Origin: Prionace glauca
Taxonomy: Eukaryota; Chordata; Chondrichthyes; Carcharhiniformes; Carcharhinidae
Assembly (NCBI GenBank): GCA_037974335.1
Contig: CM075732.1
Location: 100,089,789-100,153,788, forward strand
DNA length: 64,000 nucleotides
Reading direction: 5' to 3'
Shown: piece after piece, positions 44,381 through 55,549 of the stretch
How positions within the stretch are numbered: position 1 is the first letter of the stretch
Layout: the number at the start of each line of letters is the position of its first letter
The notes under the pieces: model-generated
Told to the model about the DNA's origin: nothing
Database searches by the model: none
What the model saw: only the letters and a program-made list of their open reading frames with translations
Program-made: the position numbers and the translations under genes

Positions 44381-45640
44381 CATAAGAAATAGGAGCAGGA
44401 GTAGGCCATCTGGCCCTTCGAGCCTGCCCCGCCATTCAATAAGATCATGGCTGATCTGTCGTGGCTCAGTTCCACATTCCGGCCCTCTCCCCATAACCCT
44501 TAATCCCTTCTCTTATCAAAAACCCATCAACCCGTTTCTTAAAAATATTTAGCGAGGCAGCCTCCACCACTTCAACGGGCAGAGAATTCCAGAGATTCAC
44601 CACCTTTTGAGTGAAGAAGTTCCTCCTCAACTCTGTTCTAAACCGCCTTCCCTTTATCTTGAGGCTGTGCCCCCTAGTCCTACTGTCTTTTTTGAGCGGG
44701 AAGAGTCTCTCCACCTCTATCCTATCCATCCCATTCATCATCTTATACGTCTCAATGAGATCTCCCCTCATTCTTCTAAACTCTAACGAGTACAAGCCTA
44801 GTTTATTCAGCCTCTCCTCATAGCTCAATCCCCTCAACTCCGGTATCAGCCTAGTAAACCTCCTCTGCACTCCCTCCAGGGCCAAAATATCCTTGCGCAG
44901 GTGCGGCGCCCAAAACTGCACACAGTACTCCAGCTGCGGCCTCACCAATGCCCTATACAGCTGCAGGAAGACCTCCCTACTTTTATATTCAATCCCCCTC
45001 GCTATGAAGGCCAGCATCCCATTCGCCTTCCTGACCACCTGCTGCACCTGCAAGCTGGGTTTTTGCGACTCATGCACAAGGACCCCGAGGTCCCTCTGCA
45101 CCGTCGCCTGCTGCAGTTTTTTGCCACGTAAGTAATAGTCCTTCCTACCATTCTTCCTACCAAAGTGGACCACCTCACACTTGCCAACATTAAATTCCAT
45201 TTGCCATTTCCTGGCCCATTCGCCCAGCCTATCTCGATCCTTCTGCAGACTCTCCTCACCCTCCGCACAATTTGCCTTTCCCCCAATCTTGGTGTCATCA
45301 GCAAATTTCAACACCCTACACTCGGTTCCCTCCTCCAGATCATCTATATAAATGGTAAATAGCTGAGGCCCCAGCACCGACCCCTGGGGCACTCCACTAG
45401 TCACCAACCGCCAATCCGAATAGCACCCATTGACCCCCACTCTCTGCCTCCTATTTGACAACCAATCCTCTATCCACGCTAACACCCTACCCCCAACTCC
45501 ATGTCCCCTGACCTTCTGCAATAACCTCTTGTGAGGTACCTTGTCAAACGCCTTTTGAAAATCCAGAAAGACCACATCCACCGGCTCTCCTCTATCAGAA
45601 AGAACTTGCCTTTTTACATTGCTGCAGGTCATATTCTCAA
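44381..45640 (-). repeat. 5'-truncated CR1 LINE, subfamily A, long open frame
   Basis: A 388-codon frame (44466-45632) covers RT from VDVVFLDFQKAFDKVP through GVPQGSVLGPQLF, KFADDTKIGGKANCAEG and the whole C-terminal region. TTCTTATG tail at 44381. A well preserved recent copy about 100 bases after the V1 donor. Confidence 0.93.
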
Positions 45641-45718
45641 TGGCTTACCGTCACCATTGTAATGTAGGAAACATTTTGCACACAGCAAATTCCCACAATA
45701 TGGTGTTGTGATAATGAC

Positions 45719-46040
45719 CTTAGGACTAGGGGGCACAGCCTCAAGATAAAGGGGGGGCGGTTTAGAACAGAGTTGAGGAGGAACTTCTTCACTCAAAGGG
45801 TGGTGAATCTCTGGAATTCTCTGCCCGTTGAAGTGGTGGAGGCTGCCTCGCTAAATATTTTTAAGAAACGGGTTGATGGGTTTTTGATAAGAGAGGGGGT
45901 TAAGGGTTATGGGGAGAGGGCGGGAAGGTGGAACTGAGCCACGACAGATCAGCCATGATCTTATTGAATGGTGGGGCAGGCTCGAAGGGCCAGATGGCCT
46001 ACTCCTGCTCCTATTTCTTATGTTCTTATGTTCTTATCAT
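45719..46040 (+). repeat. CR1 LINE 3' end, subfamily A
   Basis: Starts in RTRGHSLKIKG-like sequence (aggactagggggcacagcc), continues to the TTCTTATG tail. Opposite orientation to the neighbouring copy, giving a local inverted pair. Confidence 0.92.
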
Positions 46041-46712
46041 CTGTATAGCAATGTTGAATGAAGGCGAAATGTGAGCCTGGGTACCAGGGATAGCTCGCTT
46101 GCTCCGCTGGGAAAAAGTGCCACAGGATCTTTAATGCCAAGCTCAGAGGGCAGGTAAGGTCTCAGTTGAACATCTAACTTGAAAGGCAACAGCTCTGGCA
46201 GTGCAGCCCTCCCAGTGCTCCAGATTTTAAATGTTGAAGCCCTGCAGCGGGACGGGAACCCACAACATTCTCACTGGGAGGCACGAGTGCGACCAACGGA
46301 GCCAAGTGGACACTATATTTCATGTGACCTCCCAAAGCTTAAAATTGCTCTCGTCGCTTATCCAAAAACAAATTTGTTTGTTGTCAGGATATAATGGGTG
46401 CAGGGTGATTCTCCCAAACTCTCAATTTGACTGTGCTGGGAGAGTCAGAGTGTCCAAGCAGCTGAATCCAAGAGTCCCAATGCTGTCCAACTAAAGTTAT
46501 TGCTTGAGACTGAGACAACTTGGGGGTCAGTGTATTTTGATGTCCCTGTCAATGGTGCTTCTCCAATTCTGGCCTCTTGCACAGCCCCCATTCCCTTCAC
46601 TTCTCTCCCCTCCCCTCATCACCAGTGGCCAATCCTCCAGCTACCCAGGTCCTAAAGTCTGGGTTTCCTTCCCCTAATCTCTCTCTCTTTCCCCTTAAAA
46701 ACACTCCTTAAA
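46041..46712. other. No recognisable feature
   Basis: Intron sequence between V1 and V2. No exon-like frame with Ig motifs, no repeat I can name. Confidence 0.35.
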
Positions 46713-46938
46713 TCATAGAATCCCTACAGTACAGAAGGAGGCCATATGGCCCATCGAGTCTGCACCATCCACAATCCTATCCAGGCCCTATTCCCGTAAC
46801 CCTCGTTTACCCTGCTAATCCCTCTGACACAATGGGCAATTTAGCATGGCTAATCAACCTACCCCACACATCTTTGGACTGTGGGAGGAAACTGGAGGAA
46901 ACTCATGCAGACATGGGGAGAATGTGCAAACTCCACCA
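46713..46938 (-). repeat. SINE, head missing
   Basis: The reverse complement has the SINE body and tail, with a 3' end (GATTCTATGAT); it stops at tggagtttgcac, lacking the tRNA-like head. Confidence 0.88.
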
Positions 46939-47074
46939 TGGGAACAGGGAGAGGCTGAGATTGGGAAGTGTAATAGGAGCTGTTCCCCATTCAGACACAC
47001 ATCACTCTACACTGATCCTGCAATCCCAGCTCATATCCTTATCCCAGATATTTTCACTCATTTCCTCACACAAA

Positions 47075-47530
47075 TAACAAAGAACAAAATCAGCCCGGGA
47101 AACAGGCCCTTCGGCCCAACGAGCCCGCGCTGCCATCCCAACACCACCAGTCCCTCCCTCCCCCCGTGACCCCTGTCTAATGTTTTATGGCCATCCAGAT
47201 TGAGGGAAACTGATTTAGGGACAATTTATTCCTGCCAATCAGCCTAACAGCACATCTTTGGGGTGTGGGAGGAAGCTGGAGCACCCGGAGAAAACCCACG
47301 CAAGCACGGGGAGAATGCGCAAACTCCCACAGACACCGGCCCAAATCCATGTGTCTGCACAGCAATCAGCGATAATCACTGAGCTGTCGTCTTGCCCAGT
47401 ATCTTGTCCAGTTTAGGCACACACTAACGACATGAAGCACTAGGCCAATCTCAAACATTCAAGAGCACCCCCAGTACGACCCATCGCGTGTATGTCCCTC
47501 GTTGGACACGAGGTGGACCGACTTAAAACC
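47075..47530 (-). repeat. SINE variant plus associated unit, inverted relative to 4560-4975
   Basis: SINE with divergent head (cgacagctcagtgattatcgc in reverse complement) followed by the unit containing cgtgtccaacgaggg. Same order as at 4560-4975. Confidence 0.6.
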
Positions 47531-47619
47531 TGTGAATGAAAAGAGAAAAACATTATTATCATACCATACCCATTTACATTACCAGGGACGCCCCAATGCT
47601 AATGAACCTTATTTAAAAC

Positions 47620-48163
47620 AATCTCCTATATCCACCCATCTCCAACCCACTCATGTGCCTGTCTAAGTTACTCTTAAATGACTCTAGCGTGTTTGCCTCC
47701 ACCACCTTACTTGGCAGAGCATTCCATACCCCCACTACCCTCTGTGTGAAAAACCTCCCTCTAATATCTGTGTTATACCTCTCCCCCCCTCACCTTAAGT
47801 CCATGGCCCCTCGTCCTATGTGTCTCTATCATAGGAAATAGCTTACCTCTGTTTACTCTATCTATACCCTTCATAATCTTATATACCTCTATTAGATCCC
47901 CCCTCAGTCGGCGTCTTTCAAGGGAAAAGAGCCCCAGTTTCTTCAATCTTTCCTCATACCCCAGTCCTTCCATACCAGGCAACATCCTGGTAAACCTCCT
48001 CTGCACTCTCTCCAGAGTCTCCACGTCCTTCCGGTAGTAAGGCGACCAGAACTGGATGCAGTACTCCAAATGTGGCCTAACGAACGTTCTGTACAACTGC
48101 AACATTAGACTCCAGCTCTTATATTCTATACCCCTTCCTATAAAGGCTAACATACCAATGTGT
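47620..48163 (-). repeat. CR1 LINE 3' end, subfamily B
   Basis: A 140-codon minus frame (47773-48195) encodes IGRGIEYKSWSLMLQLYRTFVRPHLEYC in part through KVRGGEV. Same subfamily as 3388-4410. Confidence 0.9.
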
Positions 48164-48322
48164 TGTGTTTGCTGTGAATCAGTAATGAGCCACATCAGTC
48201 TTACAACCTGTTACACAAAAACATTAGGAGAACAGAGACTCTCTCACTTTAACACAGAAACTCTACTGCCTGGACTGTCCCTTTAAATACTCACAGGAAT
48301 TCGAAACTTCAGCTCTGAATTT

Positions 48323-48403
48323 AACTCACTGATTTCTGTCACTCACTGATTTCTGTCACTCACTGATTTCTCTCACTCACTGATTTCTGTCTCTCAGTGA
48401 TTT
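48323..48403 (+). repeat. 17-bp minisatellite upstream of the second V exon
   Basis: About five copies of the unit seen at 43761-43922, again just before the acceptor. Confidence 0.9.
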
Positions 48404-48422
48404 GTTTTCCCTCTGTTTAAAG

Positions 48423-48767
48423 GTGTGAATGTTCCAGTCCTTATCCAGTCTCCGAGTGTGGAACGTGTCACAGAGGGTCAGACTGCACGGTTACAGTGCA
48501 CCGTGAGGAACGCCGCAGTGACACACACTGATGTTCACTGGTCCCGGGAGCTACCTGGGAAAGATAGGGAGAGAGTTTTAACACAGGATACAGGGAATAA
48601 CATACACCGGAGCCCAGGTTTCACTGAGCGATTCCAGCCTTCCAGACACACCTCCAATAACAGCTTCATTCTGACAATCACCATGGTGCAGCCCAGTGAC
48701 ACTGCCGTCTATTACTGCTCAGTGTGGGGAGATATCAGTGGCAATGGGACACAGCTGAATGTAACCA
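48423..48767 (+). CDS. Second V-type Ig domain exon (V2)
   Basis: Acceptor CTGTTTAAAG; 345 nt (115 residues); donor ACCA/GTAAGT. Cys at 26 and 99, Trp at 40 (VHWSRE), NNSFILTI strand, DTAVYYC, J-like G-N-G-T-Q-L-N-V. The first 33 residues equal V1 and residues around TERFQ to DTAVYYC nearly equal it. Residues 34-66 and the CDR3-like stretch differ strongly. It arose with V1 by tandem duplication (shared flank from about 43686 and 48257). It may be used together with V1 or as an alternative. Phase 1 at both ends lets it join the leader, V1, V3 or the transmembrane exon without breaking frame. Confidence 0.88.
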
Positions 48768-49059
48768 GTAAGTCCAGTTTACATAACAATCTCCTGAAGT
48801 CATCACCACTTGTGACTGTGTGGGAAGTGAGTATGTGAGAAATATCACAAACCCCTGGGGTAAAGGGAACACATTAGAAAAATAGACTGGGTGATCTCAT
48901 GCACTTTTATCAAAGAATAAAAATTGTGCATCGCTCCTGATTTCTCAGTCTTCAATCCTTTGACATTTTCTCTGTTTCTCTGTTTCTGTTTGTTTCTAAT
49001 CTTTCTCCCTCTCCTTTGTTTCCTCAGCTTTTTGTCAGAGTGCTGTCTCCAGCTGTTTC
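48768..49059. other. No recognisable feature
   Basis: Intron sequence after V2; a pyrimidine-rich patch at 48940-49060. Nothing supported. Confidence 0.35.
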
Positions 49060-50110
49060 TGTTTTATATTCATTCTTGGTGGGCATTACTGGTTAGGGTC
49101 CATCCCTAGTTACCCTTCAGAAGGTGGTGGTGAAACAACCTCTTGATCTGTTGCAGCCCATGTGGTGTAGGTACATCCACAGTGCTGTCAGGATTGGAAA
49201 TTCCAGGATCCTGACCCAGTGACAGTGAAGGAACGGTGATATATTTCCAAGTCAGGATGGTGAGTGACTGGGAGAGAAGCCTCCAGGTGGTGATGTTCCC
49301 CATGTGCCTGCTGCCCTTGTCCTTTTACAGTCAAAGTCATCGAGTTGTAGAGTCACAGAGAGCAGAAATGGTCGAGGTTATGGGTTTAGAAGGTTCTGTT
49401 AAAGGAGCCTTGGTGAGTTCCTGCAGTGCATCTTGTAGATGGGACACACGGCTGTCACTGTGTGTCCATGGTGGTGGGAGTGAATGTTTAATGTGATGGG
49501 TGGTACCCCAATCAAATACATTGGCTTTGTTCTGGATGGTGTCAACCTTCTTGAGTGTTATTGGAGCTGCACTCATCCAGGCAAGTGGAGAGTATTCCAT
49601 TACATTCCTGACTTGTACCTTGTAGGTGGTGGACAGAATTTGAGGAGTCAGGAGGTGAGTTCCCCTCTGCAGGATTCCCAGTCTCTGACCTGCCCTTGTA
49701 ACCATAGCTTTTACAGGGCTAGTCCAGTTCAGTTTCTGGTCAATGGTAACTCCCAGGATGTTGACAGTGGGGGATTCAGTGATGGAAATGCCGTTGAATG
49801 TGAAGGGGCGATGGTTAGATCCTCTGTTGTTGGAGATGTTCATTGCCTGGCCCTTGTGTGGGGAAATATTACCTTCCACATATCAGCCCAAGTCTGAATG
49901 TTGTCCAGGTCTTGCTGTGTGCAGGAACAGGCTGCTTCAGTAATGGAGGAGTAATGAATGGTCCAATCATTAATGAACATCCCCACTCCTGACCTTATGA
50001 TGGAGGGAAGGTGATTGATGAAGCAGCTGAAGATGGTTGGGCCGAGGACACGACCCTGAGGAACTCCTGCAGTGATGTCCTGGAGCTGAGATGATTGACC
50101 TCCAACCATC
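49060..50110 (-). repeat. Second LINE type, RT end to 3' end
   Basis: Minus strand: VPQGRVLGPTIFSCFINHLPS (about 50050), GMFINDWT active-site variant, FNGISITESPTVNILGVTIDQKLNWTSPV, RLGILQRGTHLLTP, and the 3' end near 49100 (gaaggtggtggtgaaacaacc region). Same family as 22831-24020. Confidence 0.78.
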
Positions 50111-51529
50111 TTCCTTTGTGCCGGGTATGACTGTGGATGGAGAGGAAAAGGTGAGGAAAGCAGTGAGCAAGGTGGGATTCAGGGAATTAGGGGTTTCTGG
50201 GAATATGATGTCGGACATGAGAAATGAGCAGGGAAGCACTGGAGGCTGCGATCAGGGAGGAGGAATGGGCGAGGTTTGAAGTTTGGCTCACTGCTGGGTT
50301 GCAGGAATAGGGAGAGTCTCAGGATGAGGAACATACATTAGCCGAGGCAACAATGTCCACATCCTGGGAAAGACAACACATGAGGCTGGGATCTGCAGAA
50401 GGAGCAGAGCCAAATTGCCTCTTTAGAATTGAGAGCCATGTGTCGGGTCATTTCATCTCCAGAAACAACTGTCTGGCTCTCTGTTCAATGTGCTAGTGTT
50501 GATGGAGTTATCAGATGGGCATATTATGGATGCTTGGCTGAGTTCCAAAATGACTATGGAGCTAGTCAATTAGATAGTATTAACATGGTTTGAAGCAAAG
50601 TGCTCCTATTTATGACAGGCATTTCGGAAGTTTCAGGATTTTCTTTTTTGTGGTTTTTCTATGCCTGTTTGTATACTTGAACACAGTTAAGAGATGTTAA
50701 AAGGAGGAAATCTTTATACATTGATATTTATTTGACACTTTTCTGAGGTTGTAAGATGAGTAGTTTTTTTTTTCCGAAGCAGAATTTCAAAGCCTCTTTG
50801 CTCATTGTGTCAGTTTCAGAAACATTTCAATGATTTCCCAGCCGTGCTTGTAACACATTGCTTCTATGTGTGGAGAATACTGGGAGAGTGGGTGTGGAGC
50901 ATGCATGGGGCAATGGAAGGGACATGGAGTTGCAGTAAGCATGAGGATCTGGAGGGATATGATGGGGCATGGAGGAGGCTTGAGGATTATAAAGAAGAGT
51001 GGGATCTTAGAATGAATTTCCACAGGTCACTGAAGGGGGCAGGACAGGTCGATAATGGAGGGATAAGTTCCGGATCCCTGTGTCACTTTTTACCAATTCC
51101 CAACAATCCCAGAAGGGGAAAATAGGCCTGATTGATAGGATGGGGTAAGGAAGAGGTTTAGCAGCAGTAAATCAGCCTGTAATTATTATATAGGAAATTT
51201 TAAACTTTATTCCTTTACTTTACCCTTTTATTCATCTTTTTAAACAATCATTTGAGTTCTTCCAATAATCAGCTGTGAAGATTGTGAAGTTTATCCGTTC
51301 GATAGTTTGTTCTCTGTGGGTGGGAATGTGCACTGAATGGATAATATCAGCACATTCTAGAACATTCAGCAGTTCCCCTTTTGTCCCCTCATTCCCTCCC
51401 TCGTTGCAAACAACAATTTCCATGTTGGGAGATTGAGAGAATTCTCTGCAAATCATTACTGTAACCAGAAGAAGATTTCTAAAATGTTGCATTTCAAGTT
51501 CTATGATGTTTCTTTCTCAATATTAACAG
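50111..51529. other. Intron without recognisable repeat or gene
   Basis: 1.4 kb between the LINE and V3. I checked both strands for V, membrane or tail exons with splice sites and found none. 50930-51000 has a weak purine-rich LINE-like look. Confidence 0.4.
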
Positions 51530-51877
51530 CTCCATTGTCTGACCCAGTCCTCATGCAGTATCCAACAGTCAGCAAGGTGCCAGAGGGTCAGGCTGTCGAC
51601 TTACAATGTGCCATGTACAATGCCAGTGTGATTGACACTGATGTCCACTGGCATTACCAGAGAGCTGGCTACCACACTGAGTGGCTGATCAGCCAGTTTG
51701 TGAATGGCACCATTACCAAGTCCCGGGATTCCCACCACCGTTTCCAGCCTTCCCGGAATGTCGGCAGCAACAGCTACATTCTGACCATTGTGAATGTGAC
51801 CCTCAATGATACAGCTGTGTACAGATGTAGTGTGTGGAGCTACATCCATGGAGCAGGGACCCAGCTCAGTGTCACTG
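51530..51877 (+). CDS. Third V-type Ig domain exon (V3, membrane-proximal, I-like)
   Basis: Acceptor TTAACAG at 51529; 348 nt (116 residues); donor CTG/GTAAGT, phase 1 to 1. Cys at 27 (VDLQC) and 100 (DTAVYRC), Trp at 41 (DVHWHYQ), SNSYILTI, J-like G-A-G-T-Q-L-S-V. Sequons N-A-S (31), N-G-T (59) and N-V-T (89) suggest glycosylation. It is clearly diverged from V1/V2 and closest to the minus-strand pseudogene at 15055-15404. NITRs have a membrane-proximal I domain that also ends in a J-like motif; position and sequence fit that role. The start comes from acceptor and phase: the leftover G plus CT gives Ala. Confidence 0.87.
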
Positions 51878-51920
51878 GTAAGTCAATGCTGAGTGACTGG
51901 TGTGTGCATGGAATGGAAGG

Positions 51921-52195
51921 AACATAGAACATAGAACATAGAACATTACAGCGCAGAACAGGCCCTTCGGCCCACGATGTTGCGCCGACCAGTTTTTTTT
52001 TAAAAAAAACACTGACCCACTAATTTAAACCAATCCCTTTTCGTCCATAAACCTATCCACAGATCTCTTAAACGCCCCCAAACTAGGTGCATTTACAACC
52101 GCAGCAGGCAGGGCATTCCAATCCCTCACCACCCTCTGGGTAAAGAACCTACCCCTGACATCCGTCCTATAACTACCCCCCTTAATTTAAAGCCA
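51921..52195 (-). repeat. CR1 LINE 3' tip, subfamily D
   Basis: Begins 44 bases after the V3 donor. TTCTATG-type tail and part of the C-terminal frame only. Same subfamily as 52525-54480. Confidence 0.9.
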
Positions 52196-52429
52196 TACAT
52201 TTGAAGCATACAGAATGGCAGAGTGCTCATCCAGACCTTCATTCCAGTGATTGAATTAGGTTGGGCTGGTTCAGAAGTCAGGCCTGGAGGGATATGAGTG
52301 AGAAACGGGATCACAGAATGGCAGAGGAGACCATTCGGCCCATCAGTTCCTCACCATCGCTCTGAGTGAACAACTCACCTCACACCATTCCCCTGCCTTC
52401 TCCCTGGAACCCTGAACATTTCCCCACTT

Positions 52430-52510
52430 TAGATAACACCAGGTTAAAGTCCAACAGGTTTATTTGGTAGCACAGCTACTAGCTTTCGGAGCACTGCTCT
52501 TTCATTAGGT
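52430..52510. repeat. Penelope-like terminal fragment
   Basis: aacaccaggttaaagtccaacaggtttatttgg ... agctttcggagcactgctc: the terminal segment of the family at 15729 and 60951. Confidence 0.7.
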
Positions 52511-52524
52511 AAGTGAGAGTTCTA

Positions 52525-54480
52525 GAACATAGAACATAGAACATAGAACATTACAGCGCAGAACAGGCCCTTCGGCCCACGATGTTGCGCCGACCAGTTA
52601 CAAAACAATGACCCACTAGCCTAAACCAATCCCTTTTCATCCATAAACCTATCCACAGATCTTTTAAACGCCCCCAAACTAGGTGCATTTACAACTGCAG
52701 CTGGCAGGGCATTCCAGTCCCTCACCACCCTCTGGGTAAAGAACCTACCCCTGACATCTGTCCTATAACTACCCCCCCTTAATTTAAAATCGTGCCCCCT
52801 CGTGTTAGCTTTCTCCATCCTAGGAAAAAGGCTATCACTATCTACCCTGTCTAAACCTCTAATCATCTTATATGTTTCAATGAGATCCCCTCTCAGCCGC
52901 CTTCTTTCCAGCGAAAACAACCCCAAATCACTCAATCTCTCCTCATAGGATCTCCCCTCCATACCAGGCAACATCCTGGTAAACCTCCTCTGCACCCTCT
53001 CCAAAGCCTCTACATCCTTCTTGTAATGTGGGGACCAGAACTGCACACAAAACTCCAAGTGCGGCCGCACCAGAGATGTGTACAGTTGCATCATGACGCT
53101 ACGACTCCTAAATTCAATCCCCCTACCAATAAACGCCAAAACTCCGTATGCCTTCTTAACAACTTTATCTACTTGATTCCCAACTTTCAGGGATCTATGT
53201 ACACATACACCTAGATCCCTCTGCTCCTCCACACTATTCAAAGTCCTCCCGTTAGCCCTATACTCAACACATCTGTTATTCCTACCGAAATGAATTACCT
53301 CACACTTCTCCACATTAAACTCCATTCGCCACCTCTCAGCCCAGCTCTGCAACCTTTCTAAGTCATCCTGCAAACTATGACACCCTTCCTCACAATCTAC
53401 CACACCTCCGACTTTGGTGTCATCAGCAAACTTACTAATCCACCCAACTATACCCTCATCCAGATCATTAATAAAAATTACAAACAGCAGTGGCCCCAAA
53501 ACAGATCCCTGAGGCACACCACTTGTAACCGAACTCCATGACGAATATTTCCCATCAACCACCACTCTCTGTCTCCTATCCGCTAGCCAATTCCTGATCC
53601 AATTACCTAGATCACCCCCAATCCCATACATCTGCATTTTCTGCAGAAGCCTACCATGGTGAACCTTATCAAACGCCTTGCTAAAATCCATATACACCAC
53701 ATCAACTGCCTTACCCCTATCCACCTCTTTGGTCACTTTCTCAAAGAACTCGATAAGGTTAGTAAGGCATGACCTACCCGCTACAAAACCGTGCTGACTA
53801 TCTCTAATCAACTCATTACTTTCCAAATAACTATAAATCCTGTCTCTAATAATCCTTTCCAAAACCTTACCCACCACAGAAGTAAGACTCACCGGTCTAT
53901 AATTCCCAGGGAAGTCCCTTCTCCCCTTCTTAAACAATGGGACAACATTTGCTGTCCTCCAATCTTCTGGTACTATACCAGAGACTAACGACGACCTGAA
54001 GATCAGAGCCAGAGGCTCCGCAATCACCCCTCTTGCCTCCCAAAGAATCCTAGGGTAAATCCCATCTGGACCAGGGGACTTATCTATTTTCAAACCCTCT
54101 AAAATATCCAGCACATCCCCCGTATCAACTGCAATACTATCTATTTCACACCCCTGCACCCCAGTGTCCTCCTCAGCTACATTCCTGTCCCCTTGCGTGA
54201 ACACCGAAGAGAAATATTGGTTCAACGCCTCTCCAATCTCCTCCGGTTCCACACACAACTTCCCTCTACTGTCTGTAACTGGCCCTAATCTTGTCCTAAC
54301 CAACCTTCTGTTCTTGACATACCTGTAAAACGCCTTAGGGTTCTCCTTAATCCTATCAGCCAAAATCATCTCATGCCCTCTTTTGGCCCTTCTTAACTCC
54401 CTCTTCAACTCCCTCCTAGCCAATCTAAAACTTTCTAATGCACTACCTGAGCCCTCAAGCCTCATTCTGTTCATAAACAG
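52525..54480 (-). repeat. 5'-truncated CR1 LINE, subfamily D, with a 624-codon open frame
   Basis: The frame 52621-54495 covers linker ([19 protein letters not shown]), full RT ([66 protein letters not shown]) and C-terminal region (FTQRVVRDWNALPAAVVNAPS). The endonuclease is absent. A young, immobile copy in the receptor intron. Confidence 0.93.
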
Positions 54481-54489
54481 GGTACATAA

Positions 54490-55165
54490 AGACACAAATT
54501 CAATTTACAAAGTAACGGTTGGTTTGCGAGTCTTTACAGGAAATCAAGTCTTAAAATCACTGACAATGTGAGTGGAGATAGGGCCAAGCACAGGTTAAAG
54601 AGATGTCTCCATCATGACAGTTATTGAGATTTTGCAAACCCAGGCAAGTCGTGGGGGTTCCAGACAGAGTGACATGAACCCAAGATCCCGGTTGAGACCG
54701 TGCTGATGTGTGCGGAACTTGGCTATCAGTCTCTGCTCAGCAATTCTGCGTTTTTGTGTGTCGTGAAGGCCACTTTGGAGAACGTTTACACGAAGATCAG
54801 AGGCTGAATGCCCGTGACCGCTGAAGTGTTTCCCAACAGGAAGAGAACAGTCTTGCCTGGTGATTGTCGAGTGGTGTTCATTCATCTGTCATCGTAGCGT
54901 CTGCTTGGTCTCCCCAATGTACCATGCCTCGGGACATCCTTTCCTGCAAGTGTATATATCGTGTACCTGGTGGATTATATTCTCACGTGAGATGATGGCA
55001 TCCCTGTCGCGCATCCAGCATGTCTTGCAGAGGTTGCTGTGGCAGGGTTATATGGTGTCGTGGTCACTGTTCTCCTTAAGGCTGGGTAGTTTGCTGTAGA
55101 CAATGGTCTGTTTGAGGTTGTGCGATTGTTTGAAGGCAAGAAGTCGGGATTTCAAAATCTCACTA
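54490..55165 (-). repeat. Penelope-like element remnant with GIY-YIG domain
   Basis: Minus strand: end of a reverse-transcriptase region, then W-Y-I-G-E-T-K-Q-T-L-R (GIY-YIG nuclease core), HSTITRQDCSLPVGKHFSGHGHS in part, and AEQRLIAKFRTHQHGLNRDLGF. This order is typical of Penelope-like elements. Damaged. Confidence 0.75.
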
Positions 55166-55180
55166 TCTGTCCTGGACCCA

Positions 55181-55434
55181 AACCACTCACTGTGTGAATC
55201 TATCTCCACCACACGCTCAGAGAGTACATTCCAGATCCTAACCACTCGCTGTGTGAATCTGTCTCCACCACACTCTCAGACAGTACATTCCAGATCCTAA
55301 CCACTCGCTGTGTGAATCTGTCTCCACCACACTCTCAGACAGTACATTCCAGATCCTAACCACTCGCTGTGTGAATCTGTCTCCACCACACTCTCAGACA
55401 GTACATTCCAGATCCTAACCACTCACTGTGTGAA
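55181..55434 (+). repeat. 59-bp minisatellite, about 4.3 copies
   Basis: Unit starts aaccactcgctgtgtgaatc and ends cattccagatcct; copies are nearly identical. In reverse complement the unit reads like a CR1 C-terminus (RIWNVLSERVVEIDS), so the array grew from a LINE scrap. Confidence 0.92.
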
Positions 55435-55549
55435 AACATTTTACTTAATTTTGTTTTGATAAATTTCTTTATTTTGATTCCCTGTGGTTCTCGATCCTTT
55501 CACAATGGGAGTAGTTTGTCCTGATCTCTCTGTCAGACCTCCAGTGATT

